Assembly (NCBI RefSeq): GCF_040409955.1
Contig: NZ_CP123390.1
Coordinates: 62,001-126,000 of the forward strand
DNA: 64,000 nt
Source of the DNA: Salipiger sp. H15
Lineage (GTDB): Bacteria > Pseudomonadota > Alphaproteobacteria > Rhodobacterales > Rhodobacteraceae
Direction: 5' to 3'
Shown: positions 17,140 through 25,901 of the stretch, one piece after another
Position numbering within the stretch: position 1 is the stretch's first letter
Layout of the letters: each line of letters starts with the position of its first letter
Translations under genes and position numbers: made by a program
The notes under the pieces: generated by a model
The model's input: the letters and a program-made list of their open reading frames with translations, nothing else
What the model was told of the DNA's origin: nothing
The model's database searches: none

Positions 17140-18072
17140 TCAGGCTCCGATTGTGGGCAGAAGCTCTTCGATCTGGCCGCGGTACGGCTCGTATCGGGTC
17201 GGCAGCTTCAGCGCCTGCCCGAGGTTCGCGGTGTCCTCGTCCCGGTCAAATCCGGGCTCGTTGGTGGCGATCTCGAACAGCACGCCGCCGGGGGTGCGGA
17301 AGTAGATCGCCCAGAAGTAGTCGCGGTCGATCACCGGGGTGACCTGATAGCCGGTGTCGAGCAGCGCCTCGCGCACCCGCAGCTGTGCCGCGCGGTCCTC
17401 GACCGCAAAGGCGATGTGATGCACCGATCCCGCGCCCTGCGCGGCGGTCTGACCGCCGGGCACGGCCTCGAGGTCGATGGTGTCGGCGGCATTGCCGCCC
17501 TCGATGCGGTAGCGCGTAACGGCACCGTCGGTCTCGTCCTTCTGGTAGCCCATGAAGGTCAGCAGCTCGGCGGTCGCGGCACTGTCGCGCAGCCGCATCC
17601 GGGCGCCGTGGAAGCCGAGGATGCCGGCCTCGTCGGGCACGCCGGCGCCGGTCCAGGCGGTGCGGCCGCGATCAGGGCTTTCCACCAGCGCGAAGCCGTC
17701 GCCATCGGGGCCGGCAAACTCCAGCCGTGTCTCGCCGAGGAAGCTGCTTTCAGTCAGCCCGGTTGCGCCCTTGGCGGCGAGCCGGTCCTTCCAGTAGCCA
17801 AGCGCGCCCTCGGGCACGGCGAACTCGGTCACGCCGACCTCGCCGGTGCCGCGGCGGCCACGGGGCATCTGGCCGAAGGGGAAATAGGTCATCACCGAGC
17901 CGGGGGTGCCGATCTCGTCGCCATAGTAGAGGTGGTAGACCTCGGGCGCGTCGAAGTTGACGGTCTTCTTGACCCGGCGCAGGCCGAGCGTGTCGGTGAA
18001 GAAGCGGTTGTTCTCGGCCGCGTCCGCCGCCATCGAGGTGACGTGGTGCAGCCCTTTGATGTCCGTGATCAT
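17140..18072 (-). CDS. Two-domain glyoxalase/ring-cleaving dioxygenase (MhqO/LinE-like)
   Basis: A 310-residue protein with two vicinal-oxygen-chelate repeats: GLHHVTSMAADAAENNRFF at the N-terminus and GSVHHIAFAVEDR about 200 residues on, with the metal glutamate in GVLFEIATN. Relatives (MhqO, LinE) cleave hydroquinones, or are annotated as glyoxalases. ATG 18072 is chosen because GGAG lies six bases ahead; ATG 18084 and 18132 are alternatives. First gene of the leftward set, divergent from a LysR gene 114 bases away. Confidence 0.9.
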   Translation of the reverse strand: MITDIKGLHHVTSMAADAAENNRFFTDTLGLRRVKKTVNFDAPEVYHLYYGDEIGTPGSVMTYFPFGQMPRGRRGTGEVGVTEFAVPEGALGYWKDRLAAKGATGLTESSFLGETRLEFAGPDGDGFALVESPDRGRTAWTGAGVPDEAGILGFHGARMRLRDSAATAELLTFMGYQKDETDGAVTRYRIEGGNAADTIDLEAVPGGQTAAQGAGSVHHIAFAVEDRAAQLRVREALLDTGYQVTPVIDRDYFWAIYFRTPGGVLFEIATNEPGFDRDEDTANLGQALKLPTRYEPYRGQIEELLPTIGA

Positions 18073-18186
18073 CTCGATCTCCATCAGCGGGGTGTCTGTT
18101 GCATCCAAGATAGGGGCTACGATAATTTTCAAGAATAGAAACTAACTGGCATTTACTATTGCGATGGACCGCAACAATCTGGCGCG

Positions 18187-19092
18187 ATGCAGACCATCAA
18201 GCCGATCCGCGTGTTTCTTGAAGTCGTCGAGCAGGGCAGTTTTGCCGGGGCCGCCCGCAGCCTGCGGATGACCCCGGCGTCGATCACCAGGATCATCGCC
18301 CAACTCGAGGAGGACCTCGGCCAGCAATTGCTGCTTCGCACGACCCGGCAGGTTTCGCTCACCGGGGCAGGGGCGATGGTCGCGGCGCGCTATCGCCCGG
18401 TGCTCGAAGAGTTCGACAGGGTGACCGAGGAGGTCACGCGCATCACGACGCCCGACCGGGGGCGGCTGGCGATCAACGCGCCCATGTCATTCGGCATGCG
18501 GCTGATGCCGGGTCTGGTGGCGAGCTTCCGGCTGGCCTATCCGCATATCGCGCTCGATGTGCAGCTGACCGATGTGCTGGTCGACATCCTTGACGCCAAC
18601 TGCGATCTCGCGATCCGCATCTCGGACCCGCCGGCGGACAAGTCGACGATCTGGCGTCGGATCTGTCACGTGCCACGGCAGGTGGTCGCATCGCCCGCGC
18701 TCTTCGATCGCATCCCGCGCCCTTCGTTCCCCGACGACCTGCTGCCCGAGCATTGCCTGTCCTACGGCCATGGGGGCGCCGCCGAAATCTGGGTCTTCAC
18801 CCGCGGCGGCCAGCGTCGGACGCTGCGCGCCGGGACGGATGTGATGTCGAACAACGGCGAGTTCCTCTATGAAATGGCGCTGTCGGGAAACGGCATGGTC
18901 AATCTGCCGGATTTTCTGGTGCGGGAGGGGCTGGCCTCGGGCGCTCTCGAAGTGGTGCTGCCGGAGTGGCAGATCCCTCCGCTCAACCTCATGCTCTATT
19001 ATCCGCCCTACGAGAAACTGCCACCGCTGGTCGGGACCTTCACCGACTTCTTCGAGGCCTACATCCGCGACATCGACAGTTTCGATTTTTGA
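18187..19092 (+). CDS. LysR-family regulator, divergent from the glyoxalase operon
   Basis: A 301-residue LysR-type protein with the winged helix at residues 1-60 (GSFAGAARSLRMTPASITRI) and the effector domain after residue 90. It resembles the CrgA/DsdC-type group with a short hinge. It faces away from the glyoxalase-esterase-GNAT-pirin genes and is their likely regulator, probably sensing a quinone or other electrophile. Confidence 0.92.
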   Translation: MQTIKPIRVFLEVVEQGSFAGAARSLRMTPASITRIIAQLEEDLGQQLLLRTTRQVSLTGAGAMVAARYRPVLEEFDRVTEEVTRITTPDRGRLAINAPMSFGMRLMPGLVASFRLAYPHIALDVQLTDVLVDILDANCDLAIRISDPPADKSTIWRRICHVPRQVVASPALFDRIPRPSFPDDLLPEHCLSYGHGGAAEIWVFTRGGQRRTLRAGTDVMSNNGEFLYEMALSGNGMVNLPDFLVREGLASGALEVVLPEWQIPPLNLMLYYPPYEKLPPLVGTFTDFFEAYIRDIDSFDF

Positions 19093-19496
19093 TCCCGTGC
19101 CCGGTTCAGTTCCAATTGGAAATCAGAAAACTCCAAAAGGGTTGGGCTACGTCGATCACTTCGACTTTCCGGCAGAACAGCTAACGGGGCAGCGCTGTGT
19201 GCGCACATATCCGGCAGTGCAGGTGCTGTTGCCCTTGCGGCCCGCTCGAGCCTTGGCTTCGACGAGGGCGACACCACGTTTGGTCCATTTTTTGGAACCG
19301 GAAAAGCGACTGTCTTGTGCGGAGCAGGTAAGTGCCAGAAGGAGAAAGCACCGGATGCTTCCCATGCTCATGGCAAAACGAACTTCGTTTCGTGCTCGTG
19401 TTTCGAATTGTTCCGGCGGGCAACCGCCCAAATGCCCTATAAATCATAATTTCCCTTACACGCGAAAGAGCAATGTAGCGGGCACATTCTAAAATG
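19093..19496. other. Intergenic region before the first IS30
   Basis: No gene recognised. The open frames are short, mutually overlapping and without ribosome sites. Confidence 0.4.
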
Positions 19497-20559
19497 GGTT
19501 GCGACAAATCCCCTATCTTGCTGGAAAGCAAGGAGAACGGACGATGGCGCACAAAGAGTTGGACCTGCGTGAGCGGCGCAGGATCGAAGACCTGCTAAAC
19601 GCAAAGCTGCCGGTCAGCACGATTGCCGCAGAGATCGGTCGGCATCGTTCGACGGTCTACCGCGAGATCAAGCGTAATGCCTTTGCTGCAGACACTGACG
19701 AGGTCGCCTACCTCGATGGCTACTACGGCATGGTCGCGCAGCGCAAAGCCTCCGACCGCCGGGCCCGGAGGCGCAAGCTGATCCGGCTTGTGGATTTGCG
19801 CGAAGCCGTTGTCGACCGTCTCAAGGCTGGCTGGTCACCTGAGCAGATCGCGGGCCGGATGCGCTTCGAAGGTCTGCCCGTGACCGTCAGCCACGAGACC
19901 ATCTACGCCCATGTCTATGGCCCCGAGGGTCGTGCCGAAGAGCTGGCGCGACACCTGCCCAACCGGCGCAAGAAACGCAGGCCCCGGTATGCGCGGCGGT
20001 CCCGCAGCCAGGTCTTTCCGCCTGAACGGTCGATCCATCAGCGGCCAGAGTACGTCAAGACGCGGGAAACATTCGGAGAATGGGAAGGCGATCTGATGAT
20101 CTTCGAGCGGGCGCAAGGCTCGATGAACGTCGCAACGCTGGTCGAGAGAAAGACCCGCTTCGCGGTCCTGTTCCGCAACAACGATCGCAGCTCCACGCAC
20201 TTCATGAACAGCTTGATGAACGTGATGACGCCACTGCCCCAGCCGGCACGCAAGTCGATCACCTTTGACCGTGGGTTCGAGTTTCGCGACTGGCGAAAGC
20301 TCGAGGCCGGCATCGGGACAACCGCCTGGTTCTGCGACCCGCAGGCACCCTGGCAGAAAGGCTCGGTGGAAAACCTGAACGGGCGGGCCCGCCGCGTCCT
20401 GCCCCGCGATACGCCTCTCGCATCGCTTTCGGGACCCCAGATGAAGGAGATCAGCGAGAGGCTGAATGCGACACCGCGAAAGTGCCTCGGATGGCGCACG
20501 CCAACGGAAGCCTTCAGAGAAGAAATGGTGAAACTGAGATAGCGGACCCTGTCGCAACC
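19497..20559 (+). mobile_element. IS30-family insertion sequence, complete copy
   Basis: About 1.06 kb bounded by imperfect inverted repeats. The left end (19497-19518) and right end (20537-20559) share the outer 10 bases GGTTGCGACA and an inner CTATCT block. It holds one intact transposase gene whose stop lies inside the right repeat, as is normal for IS30. No target duplication could be recognised with confidence. Confidence 0.85.
19544..20542 (+). CDS. IS30 transposase, intact
   Basis: A 332-residue DDE transposase. The N-terminal helix-turn-helix reads STIAAEIGRHRSTVYREIKR. The DDE triad is visible as Asp in GDLMIFERAQ, Asp in TFDRGFEF and Glu in KGSVENLNGRAR, and the C-terminus has the family end LNATPRKCLGWRTPTEAF. 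AAGGAG ahead of ATG 19544 selects this start over an upstream in-frame one. Confidence 0.95.
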   Translation: MAHKELDLRERRRIEDLLNAKLPVSTIAAEIGRHRSTVYREIKRNAFAADTDEVAYLDGYYGMVAQRKASDRRARRRKLIRLVDLREAVVDRLKAGWSPEQIAGRMRFEGLPVTVSHETIYAHVYGPEGRAEELARHLPNRRKKRRPRYARRSRSQVFPPERSIHQRPEYVKTRETFGEWEGDLMIFERAQGSMNVATLVERKTRFAVLFRNNDRSSTHFMNSLMNVMTPLPQPARKSITFDRGFEFRDWRKLEAGIGTTAWFCDPQAPWQKGSVENLNGRARRVLPRDTPLASLSGPQMKEISERLNATPRKCLGWRTPTEAFREEMVKLR

Positions 20560-20639
20560 ACCCTTGAGCTCACACGGGTGGATTCACAAACGAAGTGCAA
20601 ATTCTGTATCAAAACAGAAGTTTGCATGGAGGATGTGGA

Positions 20640-21584
20640 ATGGGTCGTTGTTACCTTCAGCTGAGTTTCGAGGAACGGATCAAGATTGCCAAGTGGCGTG
20701 AGGCCAAGATGCCGATCCCAGAGATCGCGGATCGCCTGAGCCGCGCCCCCTCGACCATCTACCGCGATCTGAAGCGCAATCACTTCGACGGCGGCGACCT
20801 GCCCGAGCTCGCGGGATACTACGCGCTGAATGCCCAGACCATGAGCGAGAAGCGCCGCGCCCTTCACCGCAAGATGGTTCAGCACCCTCAGCTCAAAGCT
20901 GCCGTCGAGCATGGGCTCAAGGCTGGCTGGTCGCCGGAGCAGATCGCCGGCCGGATGCGTCTCGAGCAGCATGGGGTCCGTGTGAGCCACGAGACGATCT
21001 ATCGCTACGCCTACTCGAAGGACGGTCGCGCCGAGCAGTTCTACCGACATCTCCCCGAGCATCGCAGACGCCGCAGACCGCGTGGATACCGCCGGTACCA
21101 GCGCAGCCACATCTCTGATGCGCAAAGCCTTTCAAACAGGCCGGATTGCGTCGCCGAGCGCGTTGAGTTTGGGCACTGGGAATGTGACCTGGTGATGTTC
21201 CGCAAGGAGCACGGCAAGATCAACGTGACCTCCCTGGTGGAGCGTGTCAGCCGCTATACCGTCGTGCTGCGCAACGAGGACCGACGATCGAAGCCTATCA
21301 TGGAATCCCTCATCCAGGGGCTCTCCGCCCTGCCCGCGGATGCGCGGCAATCCATCACTTTCGACCGCGGAACCGAGTTCTCGGCATGGCAGCGGCTCAA
21401 GGATGGGATCGGCGCGGACAGTTGGTTTTGCGACCCGCAGGCGCCCTGGCAGAAAGGCACCGTCGAGAACACCAACAACCGTCTTCGCAAGTTCCTGCCC
21501 CGCTCGACCGAGCCGACGGCCCTGACAAATCGATATTTGAGGTCGATTTGCCAGCGCCTCAACGCGACGCCCCGCAAATGCCTG
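20640..21584 (+). pseudogene. IS30 transposase, 5' part, interrupted by IS66
   Basis: Codes for residues 1 to about 315 of an IS30 transposase: HTH ISRAPSTIY-type segment in EIADRLSRAPSTIYRDLKR, and the DDE residues in WECDLVMF, TFDRGTEF and KGTVENTNNRLR. The protein should end LNATPRKCLGYRTP, but after KCL the frame runs into the left end of IS66 and stops at 21656. GGAGG precedes ATG 20640. The missing tail is at 24104-24169. Confidence 0.9.
21577..21584 (+). repeat. 8-bp target duplication, left copy
   Basis: AATGCCTG directly before the IS66 left end; the same eight bases follow the right end at 24096-24103. Eight bases is the usual IS66 target duplication. Confidence 0.92.
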
Positions 21585-21606
21585 GTACGCCTCCGGCGAG
21601 GGCCGT
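21585..21606 (+). repeat. IS66 left inverted repeat
   Basis: 22 bases starting GTACGCCTCCGGC, 17 of 22 matching the reverse complement of the right end. Confidence 0.9.
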
Positions 21607-21643
21607 CTGACGGGGCTTTGGAAGTGATGCTAAGTCCGACCTT

Positions 21644-22039
21644 ATGGTCGACCTAAAGTTCACTCCCGAGATCGAGATCCTGGCAGCCGGGGATGTTCCG
21701 CGCCGGCGACACTGGAACGATGCGGATAAGCTCCATGTCGTGAAGGAAAGCTATCTGGGACACCGCCAGGTCACAGCGACGGCGCGGCGGCATGGGATCT
21801 CGCGGTCCCTTCTGACGACTTGGCGGCGTCAATATCGGAACGGTGAGTTGATCCGAGAGGAGGTTCCGGCATTTTTGCCGCTTACTCTCGCCCCCGAGGC
21901 CTCCGATCCGTCGCCACGTGCTGCCGCCAAGAATGTCCAGATGGAGATCGTGCTCAGGAACGGGCGGCGTTTGCTTGTGTCCTCGGCCGTTGATCCCGAT
22001 GCCCTGGCCCGCCTCTTGCCCGTGCTGGAAGGACGATGA
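21644..22039 (+). CDS. tnpA: IS66 TnpA
   Basis: A 131-residue accessory protein with a helix-turn-helix: ADKLHVVKESYLGHRQVTAT then ARRHGISRSLLTTWRRQYRN. Needed for transposition of three-gene IS66 elements, probably as a DNA-binding component. The stop overlaps the start of tnpB in ATGA. Confidence 0.92.
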   Translation: MVDLKFTPEIEILAAGDVPRRRHWNDADKLHVVKESYLGHRQVTATARRHGISRSLLTTWRRQYRNGELIREEVPAFLPLTLAPEASDPSPRAAAKNVQMEIVLRNGRRLLVSSAVDPDALARLLPVLEGR

Positions 22040-22386
22040 TCGCGTTCCCGGCGGGGGTGCGCGTCTGGATCGCAGGTGGGGTGACCGACATGCGGCGCGG
22101 CATGAACACCTTGGCTCTGACGGTTCAGCAGGGGCTTGGGCGCGATCCGCATGCGGGCGAGCTCTTCTGCTTCCGCGGCCGCAAAGGCGACCTGGTCAAA
22201 TTGCTCTGGCACGATGGTGTCGGCATGTCGCTCTACACGAAGCGGCTCGAGGCGGGGAAGTTCATCTGGCCGTCCAGCGGGAGCGGCGAAGCGGTGCAGA
22301 TCTCGGCGGCCCAGCTCGGCTATCTTCTGGAGGGAATAGACTGGCGCAATCCGCGCTGGACGCAACGCCCGACAAAAGCCGGATAG
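22036..22386 (+). CDS. tnpB: IS66 TnpB (Orf2-like)
   Basis: A 116-residue protein of the IS66 Orf2 family: IAGGVTDMRRGMNTLALTVQ, then ELFCFRGRKGDLVKLLWHDG and LYTKRLEAGKFIWP are its hallmark segments. The start overlaps the tnpA stop (ATGATCG), so the pair is translationally coupled. Function unclear but required. Not related to the RNA-guided TnpB nucleases. Confidence 0.94.
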   Translation: MIAFPAGVRVWIAGGVTDMRRGMNTLALTVQQGLGRDPHAGELFCFRGRKGDLVKLLWHDGVGMSLYTKRLEAGKFIWPSSGSGEAVQISAAQLGYLLEGIDWRNPRWTQRPTKAG

Positions 22387-22445
22387 GCCGCCGCTAAGCC
22401 CTTATTTTGTTGGGTGTGTGCGTGCCTGCGTGGTAAGCTTTGGTC

Positions 22446-24071
22446 ATGCCAGATACCGCCTCCGAGATCGCCAGACTGCGCGCCGCGCTTGCCGCTTCGG
22501 AGGCCCGCGCCGAGGCTGCCGAGAGCGAGCTGGCGAAGACCCGGGCGGTGGTCTCGACCTCGGAAGCGATGATCAAGCGTCTGAAGCTGGAGATCGCCAA
22601 ACTCAGGCGCGAGCACTATGGCCACAGCTCGGAACGCCGAGCCCGGCTGATCGACCAGATGGAGCTGCAGCTCGAAGAGCTCGAGGCGGCCGCCACCGAA
22701 GACGAGATTGAAGCGCTGAACGTGGCGAAGACCTCGGCCGTCGCCGGCTTCGAACGCCGCCGCCCGACGCGCAAGCCTTTCCCGGACCATCTACCGCGCG
22801 AGCGCATGGTCATCGAAGCGCCCACCACCTGCTCCTGCTGCGGGTCTGACCGCATCGTGAAGATGGGCGAAGACATCACCGAGACGCTCGAGGTCATCCC
22901 CCGGCAGTGGAAGGTCATCCAGACCGTCCGCGAGAAGTTCACCTGCAGGATCTGCGAGAAGATCAGTCAGTCCCCCGCCCCATTCCATCCGACGCCGCGG
23001 GGATGGGCTGGGCCGAACCTGCTGGCGATGGTTCTGTTCGAGAAGTTCGGGCAGCACCAACCGCTCAACCGCCAAGCCGAGCGCTACGCCAAGGAGGGCG
23101 TCGATCTCAGCCTCTCGACGCTGGCTGATCAGGTCGGGGCCTGTGCTGCCGCGCTTGAGCCGATCCATGCCCTGATCCGGACCCATGTTCTGACGGCCGA
23201 GCGCCTGCACGGCGACGACACCACGGTCCCCCTCCTGGCGAAGGGAGGGACGCAGACAGCACGGCTCTGGACCTATGTCAGAGATGACCGACCCTTTGCT
23301 GGCGGGGCGCCGCCAGCCGCGCTGTTCTACTTCTCGCGCGACAGGGAAATGGCCCATCCGAACCGGCATCTTGCAGGGTGGCAGGGCGTTCTCCAGGCCG
23401 ACGCCTATGGCGGCTACAACGACCTCTACCGTGGTGGGCGTGAACCGGGTCCCGTGCTGAGCGCTCTCTGCTGGAGCCATGCTCGACGGAAGTTCTTCGA
23501 GCTTGCGGACATCAAGGAGAATGCCCGCCAGAAGAAGCCCGCGCACGACATATCGCCTGTCGCGCTGGAAGCCGTGAAGAAGATCGATGCCATCTTTGAC
23601 ATCGAGCGCCAGATCAACGGCCTGGACGTCGCCAGCCGGCTCGAGGCCAGGCACCGGCTGGTCCGCCCATTGGTCGAGGGCCTGCACGACTGGATGCAGA
23701 CCGAGCAGGGCACCATGTCGAAGCACAACCCCGTCGCCAAGGCGATCGCCTACATGTTCAAGAAGGACCGTTGGGACGCCTTCACGCTCTTCCTGAACGA
23801 CGGGCGGATCTGCCTGACCAACAATGCAGCCGAGCGCGCACTTCGCGGGATTGCACTGGGAAGAAGGTCCTGGCTCTTCGCGGGCTCCGAGCGCGGCGGC
23901 GACAGAGCAGCCTTCATGTACTCCTTGATCGTCACGGCAAAGATGAACGACATCGACCCGCAAGCATGGCTTGCTGACGTCCTCGCCCAGCTCCCCGGCA
24001 CAACGGCATCACGCGTGCCGGACCTTCTGCCCTGGAATTGGCAGCCATCAGAGCGCCGGCGCGCGGCATGA
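22446..24071 (+). CDS. tnpC: IS66 TnpC transposase
   Basis: A 541-residue DDE transposase. An N-terminal coiled coil (residues 5-55) is followed by a zinc-finger-like segment (CSCCGSDRI and CRICEKIS). The DDE core is visible at HGDDTTVP, QADAYGGYN and NNAAERALRGIALGRRSWLF. ATG 22446 is preferred over an in-frame TTG two codons upstream. The gene is full length. Confidence 0.95.
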   Translation: MPDTASEIARLRAALAASEARAEAAESELAKTRAVVSTSEAMIKRLKLEIAKLRREHYGHSSERRARLIDQMELQLEELEAAATEDEIEALNVAKTSAVAGFERRRPTRKPFPDHLPRERMVIEAPTTCSCCGSDRIVKMGEDITETLEVIPRQWKVIQTVREKFTCRICEKISQSPAPFHPTPRGWAGPNLLAMVLFEKFGQHQPLNRQAERYAKEGVDLSLSTLADQVGACAAALEPIHALIRTHVLTAERLHGDDTTVPLLAKGGTQTARLWTYVRDDRPFAGGAPPAALFYFSRDREMAHPNRHLAGWQGVLQADAYGGYNDLYRGGREPGPVLSALCWSHARRKFFELADIKENARQKKPAHDISPVALEAVKKIDAIFDIERQINGLDVASRLEARHRLVRPLVEGLHDWMQTEQGTMSKHNPVAKAIAYMFKKDRWDAFTLFLNDGRICLTNNAAERALRGIALGRRSWLFAGSERGGDRAAFMYSLIVTAKMNDIDPQAWLADVLAQLPGTTASRVPDLLPWNWQPSERRRAA

Positions 24072-24073
24072 CC

Positions 24074-24095
24074 ACGGCCTATGCCGGATGCTTAC
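24074..24095 (-). repeat. IS66 right inverted repeat
   Basis: 22 bases; its reverse complement begins GTAAGCATCCGGC and pairs with the left end at 17 of 22 positions. Confidence 0.9.
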
Positions 24096-24103
24096 AATGC
24101 CTG
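24096..24103 (+). repeat. 8-bp target duplication, right copy
   Basis: AATGCCTG, the second copy of the IS66 target duplication; the interrupted IS30 gene resumes inside it. Confidence 0.92.
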
Positions 24104-24169
24104 GGCTACAGAACGCCTGCCGAAGTCTTCGAGGCCAAGCTCGTGGATATCCGGAACCGACTGACGTAA
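24104..24169 (+). pseudogene. IS30 transposase, 3' end separated by IS66
   Basis: Reads GYRTPAEVFEAKLVDIRN to a TAA at 24167-24169, the normal C-terminus of an IS30 transposase. Joining it to KCL at 21584 restores the complete protein. Confidence 0.9.
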
Positions 24170-24401
24170 AATAGGAAATCAGATTTTGCGCTTCGGCGTG
24201 AGTTCACAGTGAACACCTGCCATGCCGCCCCTACCTTTAGCAGCTACGCAAAGGCGAAATCTCGGGCGAATACTAGCGCAATCTGCCTAAGGTTGAAATC
24301 TCTGCTTGTCAAAGCTGAGCCGTTTGTTGGACGCTTAGAGAAAGGACAACATTGCAGCAGGCAAGACATCGAGCAACAGCAACACTACGCTGGAGGAAGA
24401 C

Positions 24402-24638
24402 ATGTCAGCCAAATGGATTAACATTCAGATCATGGAATGCGAAGATTCGGCCGGCCGCGCTGTTACAGTGTTCAGACAATCTGATGGAACCCACCAACGC
24501 TACGTGCTCGGCAACGGGCGGAAGGTCGAGGCAAATGCGGACGGCACCTTCGTCATCCCGGAGTCTGCCACAGAATTGCGGGTCATGGGGATTTCGCGGG
24601 GTCTGCAGCGCGGACCTGAGCCCAGACTAGGCGGCTAA
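24402..24638 (+). CDS. Small hypothetical protein, 78 residues
   Basis: ATG 24402 follows GGAGGAAGAC, a strong ribosome site. The product is soluble, with a beta-rich pattern (AVTVFRQSDGTHQRYVLGNG) and a Pro/Arg-rich tail. No family recognised. Its 3' end overlaps the convergent gene at 24627 by 12 bases. Confidence 0.6.
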   Translation: MSAKWINIQIMECEDSAGRAVTVFRQSDGTHQRYVLGNGRKVEANADGTFVIPESATELRVMGISRGLQRGPEPRLGG

Positions 24639-25376
24639 CTTTTTACGTGCCCTCACTGCTAGGTCGCGCATGACCCGTTCGAAATCGCCCTCAGCAAAGC
24701 GCGCAATTCCATTGTGGGCGGCACAGGCTGACTTCGTGCCGTGCCATCTCGCCCCGATATCCTCAAGCCACCGACAAAACACCTCAGCCGCACCTTCTTC
24801 GGCATTCAATGCAGCGCCCAACGTGGGATGCAGCACGACCTGCGATACGTACCCGCGCAAGACCCCAGGCACGGGAAGAACATTCAGCGTGTCATCAACG
24901 TGGAGCGAGCCGCTGGCCGGATGAAATGCCAGAAGCGAGCCCGCGTGCACCTTCTCATTCTCCGAGAAATATCTGATGCCCGCTGGCAGCGAAAACTCGA
25001 GGTCTCGAGAATATCGATCAGCCACCGCTGCGCTTTCCACATGCTCGGTTTCCCAGGGCACCGTGCTGCAGACACGATGGTGCCGCTCCGAGCCATAGAA
25101 TTTCGCCTTGGGGAAATCCCGCCCCATGGCGGCGCAGTGCAGAGTGTGGAACGGATGGAGGTTGAGGACCGCGTCCACCAGACTACCATCCCGCGTGAGC
25201 TCCATCACGAGCTCGCGGATTTCGCCATTCAAGGAATAGCTGTCGAGGAACACGAAACGGCCACTCCGCAACCGAACGATCGAAATCTGTGTGCCTACGT
25301 TGACGATCCCGGCCACCTTCATGGTGCAACGAATATTCCAGAAACCGCTCCCGAGGTTGACCAACCTGCGTGTCAA
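24627..25376 (-). CDS. MBL-fold-like protein, metallo-hydrolase relative
   Basis: About 249 residues. The opening LGSGFWNIR, then VGTQISIVRLRSGRFVFLDS, and the segment LNLHPFHTLHC resemble a branch of the metallo-beta-lactamase superfamily in which the H-x-H-x-D motif is degenerate: only His-Pro-Phe-His remains. A catalytic role is therefore uncertain. The start is unclear. TTG 25376 has GGGGGAG six bases ahead; GTG 25430 and ATG 25322 are alternatives, but 25322 would cut into the conserved N-terminal segment. Confidence 0.6.
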   Translation of the reverse strand: MTRRLVNLGSGFWNIRCTMKVAGIVNVGTQISIVRLRSGRFVFLDSYSLNGEIRELVMELTRDGSLVDAVLNLHPFHTLHCAAMGRDFPKAKFYGSERHHRVCSTVPWETEHVESAAVADRYSRDLEFSLPAGIRYFSENEKVHAGSLLAFHPASGSLHVDDTLNVLPVPGVLRGYVSQVVLHPTLGAALNAEEGAAEVFCRWLEDIGARWHGTKSACAAHNGIARFAEGDFERVMRDLAVRARKKLAA

Positions 25377-25634
25377 CGCTCTCTCCCCCTTTGATCTGGC
25401 GCGACTTTCCATCGCGACTGCTCCGTGCACGTAGGCCCATAAGATCGGTTGACCAGTCCGGGAGCGATAGCTTCAAGCGCTTCCCAGCCAGCTTCAAGGC
25501 TGCCAAGGGGCGAGCGCTTCAGTGCATGATTTGCGCTCCGCCAATATCCCGATATCGGCCAGCCTTCGCGCCATGAGCCTGCATATCCTTCCCTGCAGGC
25601 GACAATGGTGTTCAGTGCCAAAGCCGCCTGATAC
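25377..25634. other. Intergenic region, no gene recognised
   Basis: A minus-strand frame spanning 25373-25711 has a protein-like stretch (WPISGYWRSANHALKRSPLG), but no ribosome site and no family match. Confidence 0.3.
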
Positions 25635-25901
25635 TCAGAAGCCGCGGTTTGATCCGGAACAGTTGGCTGCAAGCTCCTTGACCTCGTGGCAACCGTGGAT
25701 CGAGAGCTCATGATCGAATCCTGCCTTTATTGCTATGTCGCGGACCGCAAAAAGCTGCAGTATCCGAAAGGTGCCGTCTGAGAAGCTTAAAAAGACGGCG
25801 TTCTCGCCAACTTGGTTCCTGCTGGGGCCAATGACTGAATAGTCCGACATCCCACCCGCCAGTTCTTCCGTAGCCGGCGTGTGGGATGTCACTTTACCCA
25901 A
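25635..25901 (-). CDS. Possible small gene overlapping the end of wrbA
   Basis: An 88-residue frame starting at TTG 25901 inside the last codons of wrbA, or at a GTG or ATG further in. It has a mixed hydrophobic pattern ([20 protein letters not shown]) and Cys-rich end. No family recognised; it may be a chance frame. Confidence 0.28.
   Translation of the reverse strand: MGKVTSHTPATEELAGGMSDYSVIGPSRNQVGENAVFLSFSDGTFRILQLFAVRDIAIKAGFDHELSIHGCHEVKELAANCSGSNRGF

Larger units (their letters stand above)
21585..24095 (+). mobile_element. IS66-family element, complete, 2511 bp
   Basis: Terminal inverted repeats of 22 bp at 21585-21606 and 24074-24095 agree at 17 positions and both begin GTA and contain TCCGGC and GGCCGT. 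Flanked by the AATGCCTG direct repeat. It carries the three standard genes tnpA, tnpB and tnpC in order, all intact, so the element may still be mobile. Confidence 0.95.
20579..24206 (+). mobile_element. Second IS30-family element, split by an IS66 insertion
   Basis: Ends are a 27-28 base imperfect inverted repeat at 20579-20606 and 24180-24206, sharing the GAAG, GCAAA and TCTG blocks. The transposase gene starts at 20640, is interrupted at 21584 and resumes at 24104. Without the IS66 insert the element would be about 1.1 kb. It begins only 19 bases after the first IS30 ends. Confidence 0.85.

Noticed and set aside
19835..20557. Minus-strand frame of 240 codons opposite the IS30 transposase
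   Set aside because: Antisense shadow.
22036..22386. Reading IS66 tnpB as an RNA-guided TnpB nuclease (OMEGA system)
   Set aside because: The name is shared only; the product is the 116-residue IS66 Orf2 protein, with no RuvC or zinc-finger nuclease domain.
22791..23963. Minus-strand frame of 390 codons opposite tnpC
   Set aside because: Shadow of the IS66 transposase.
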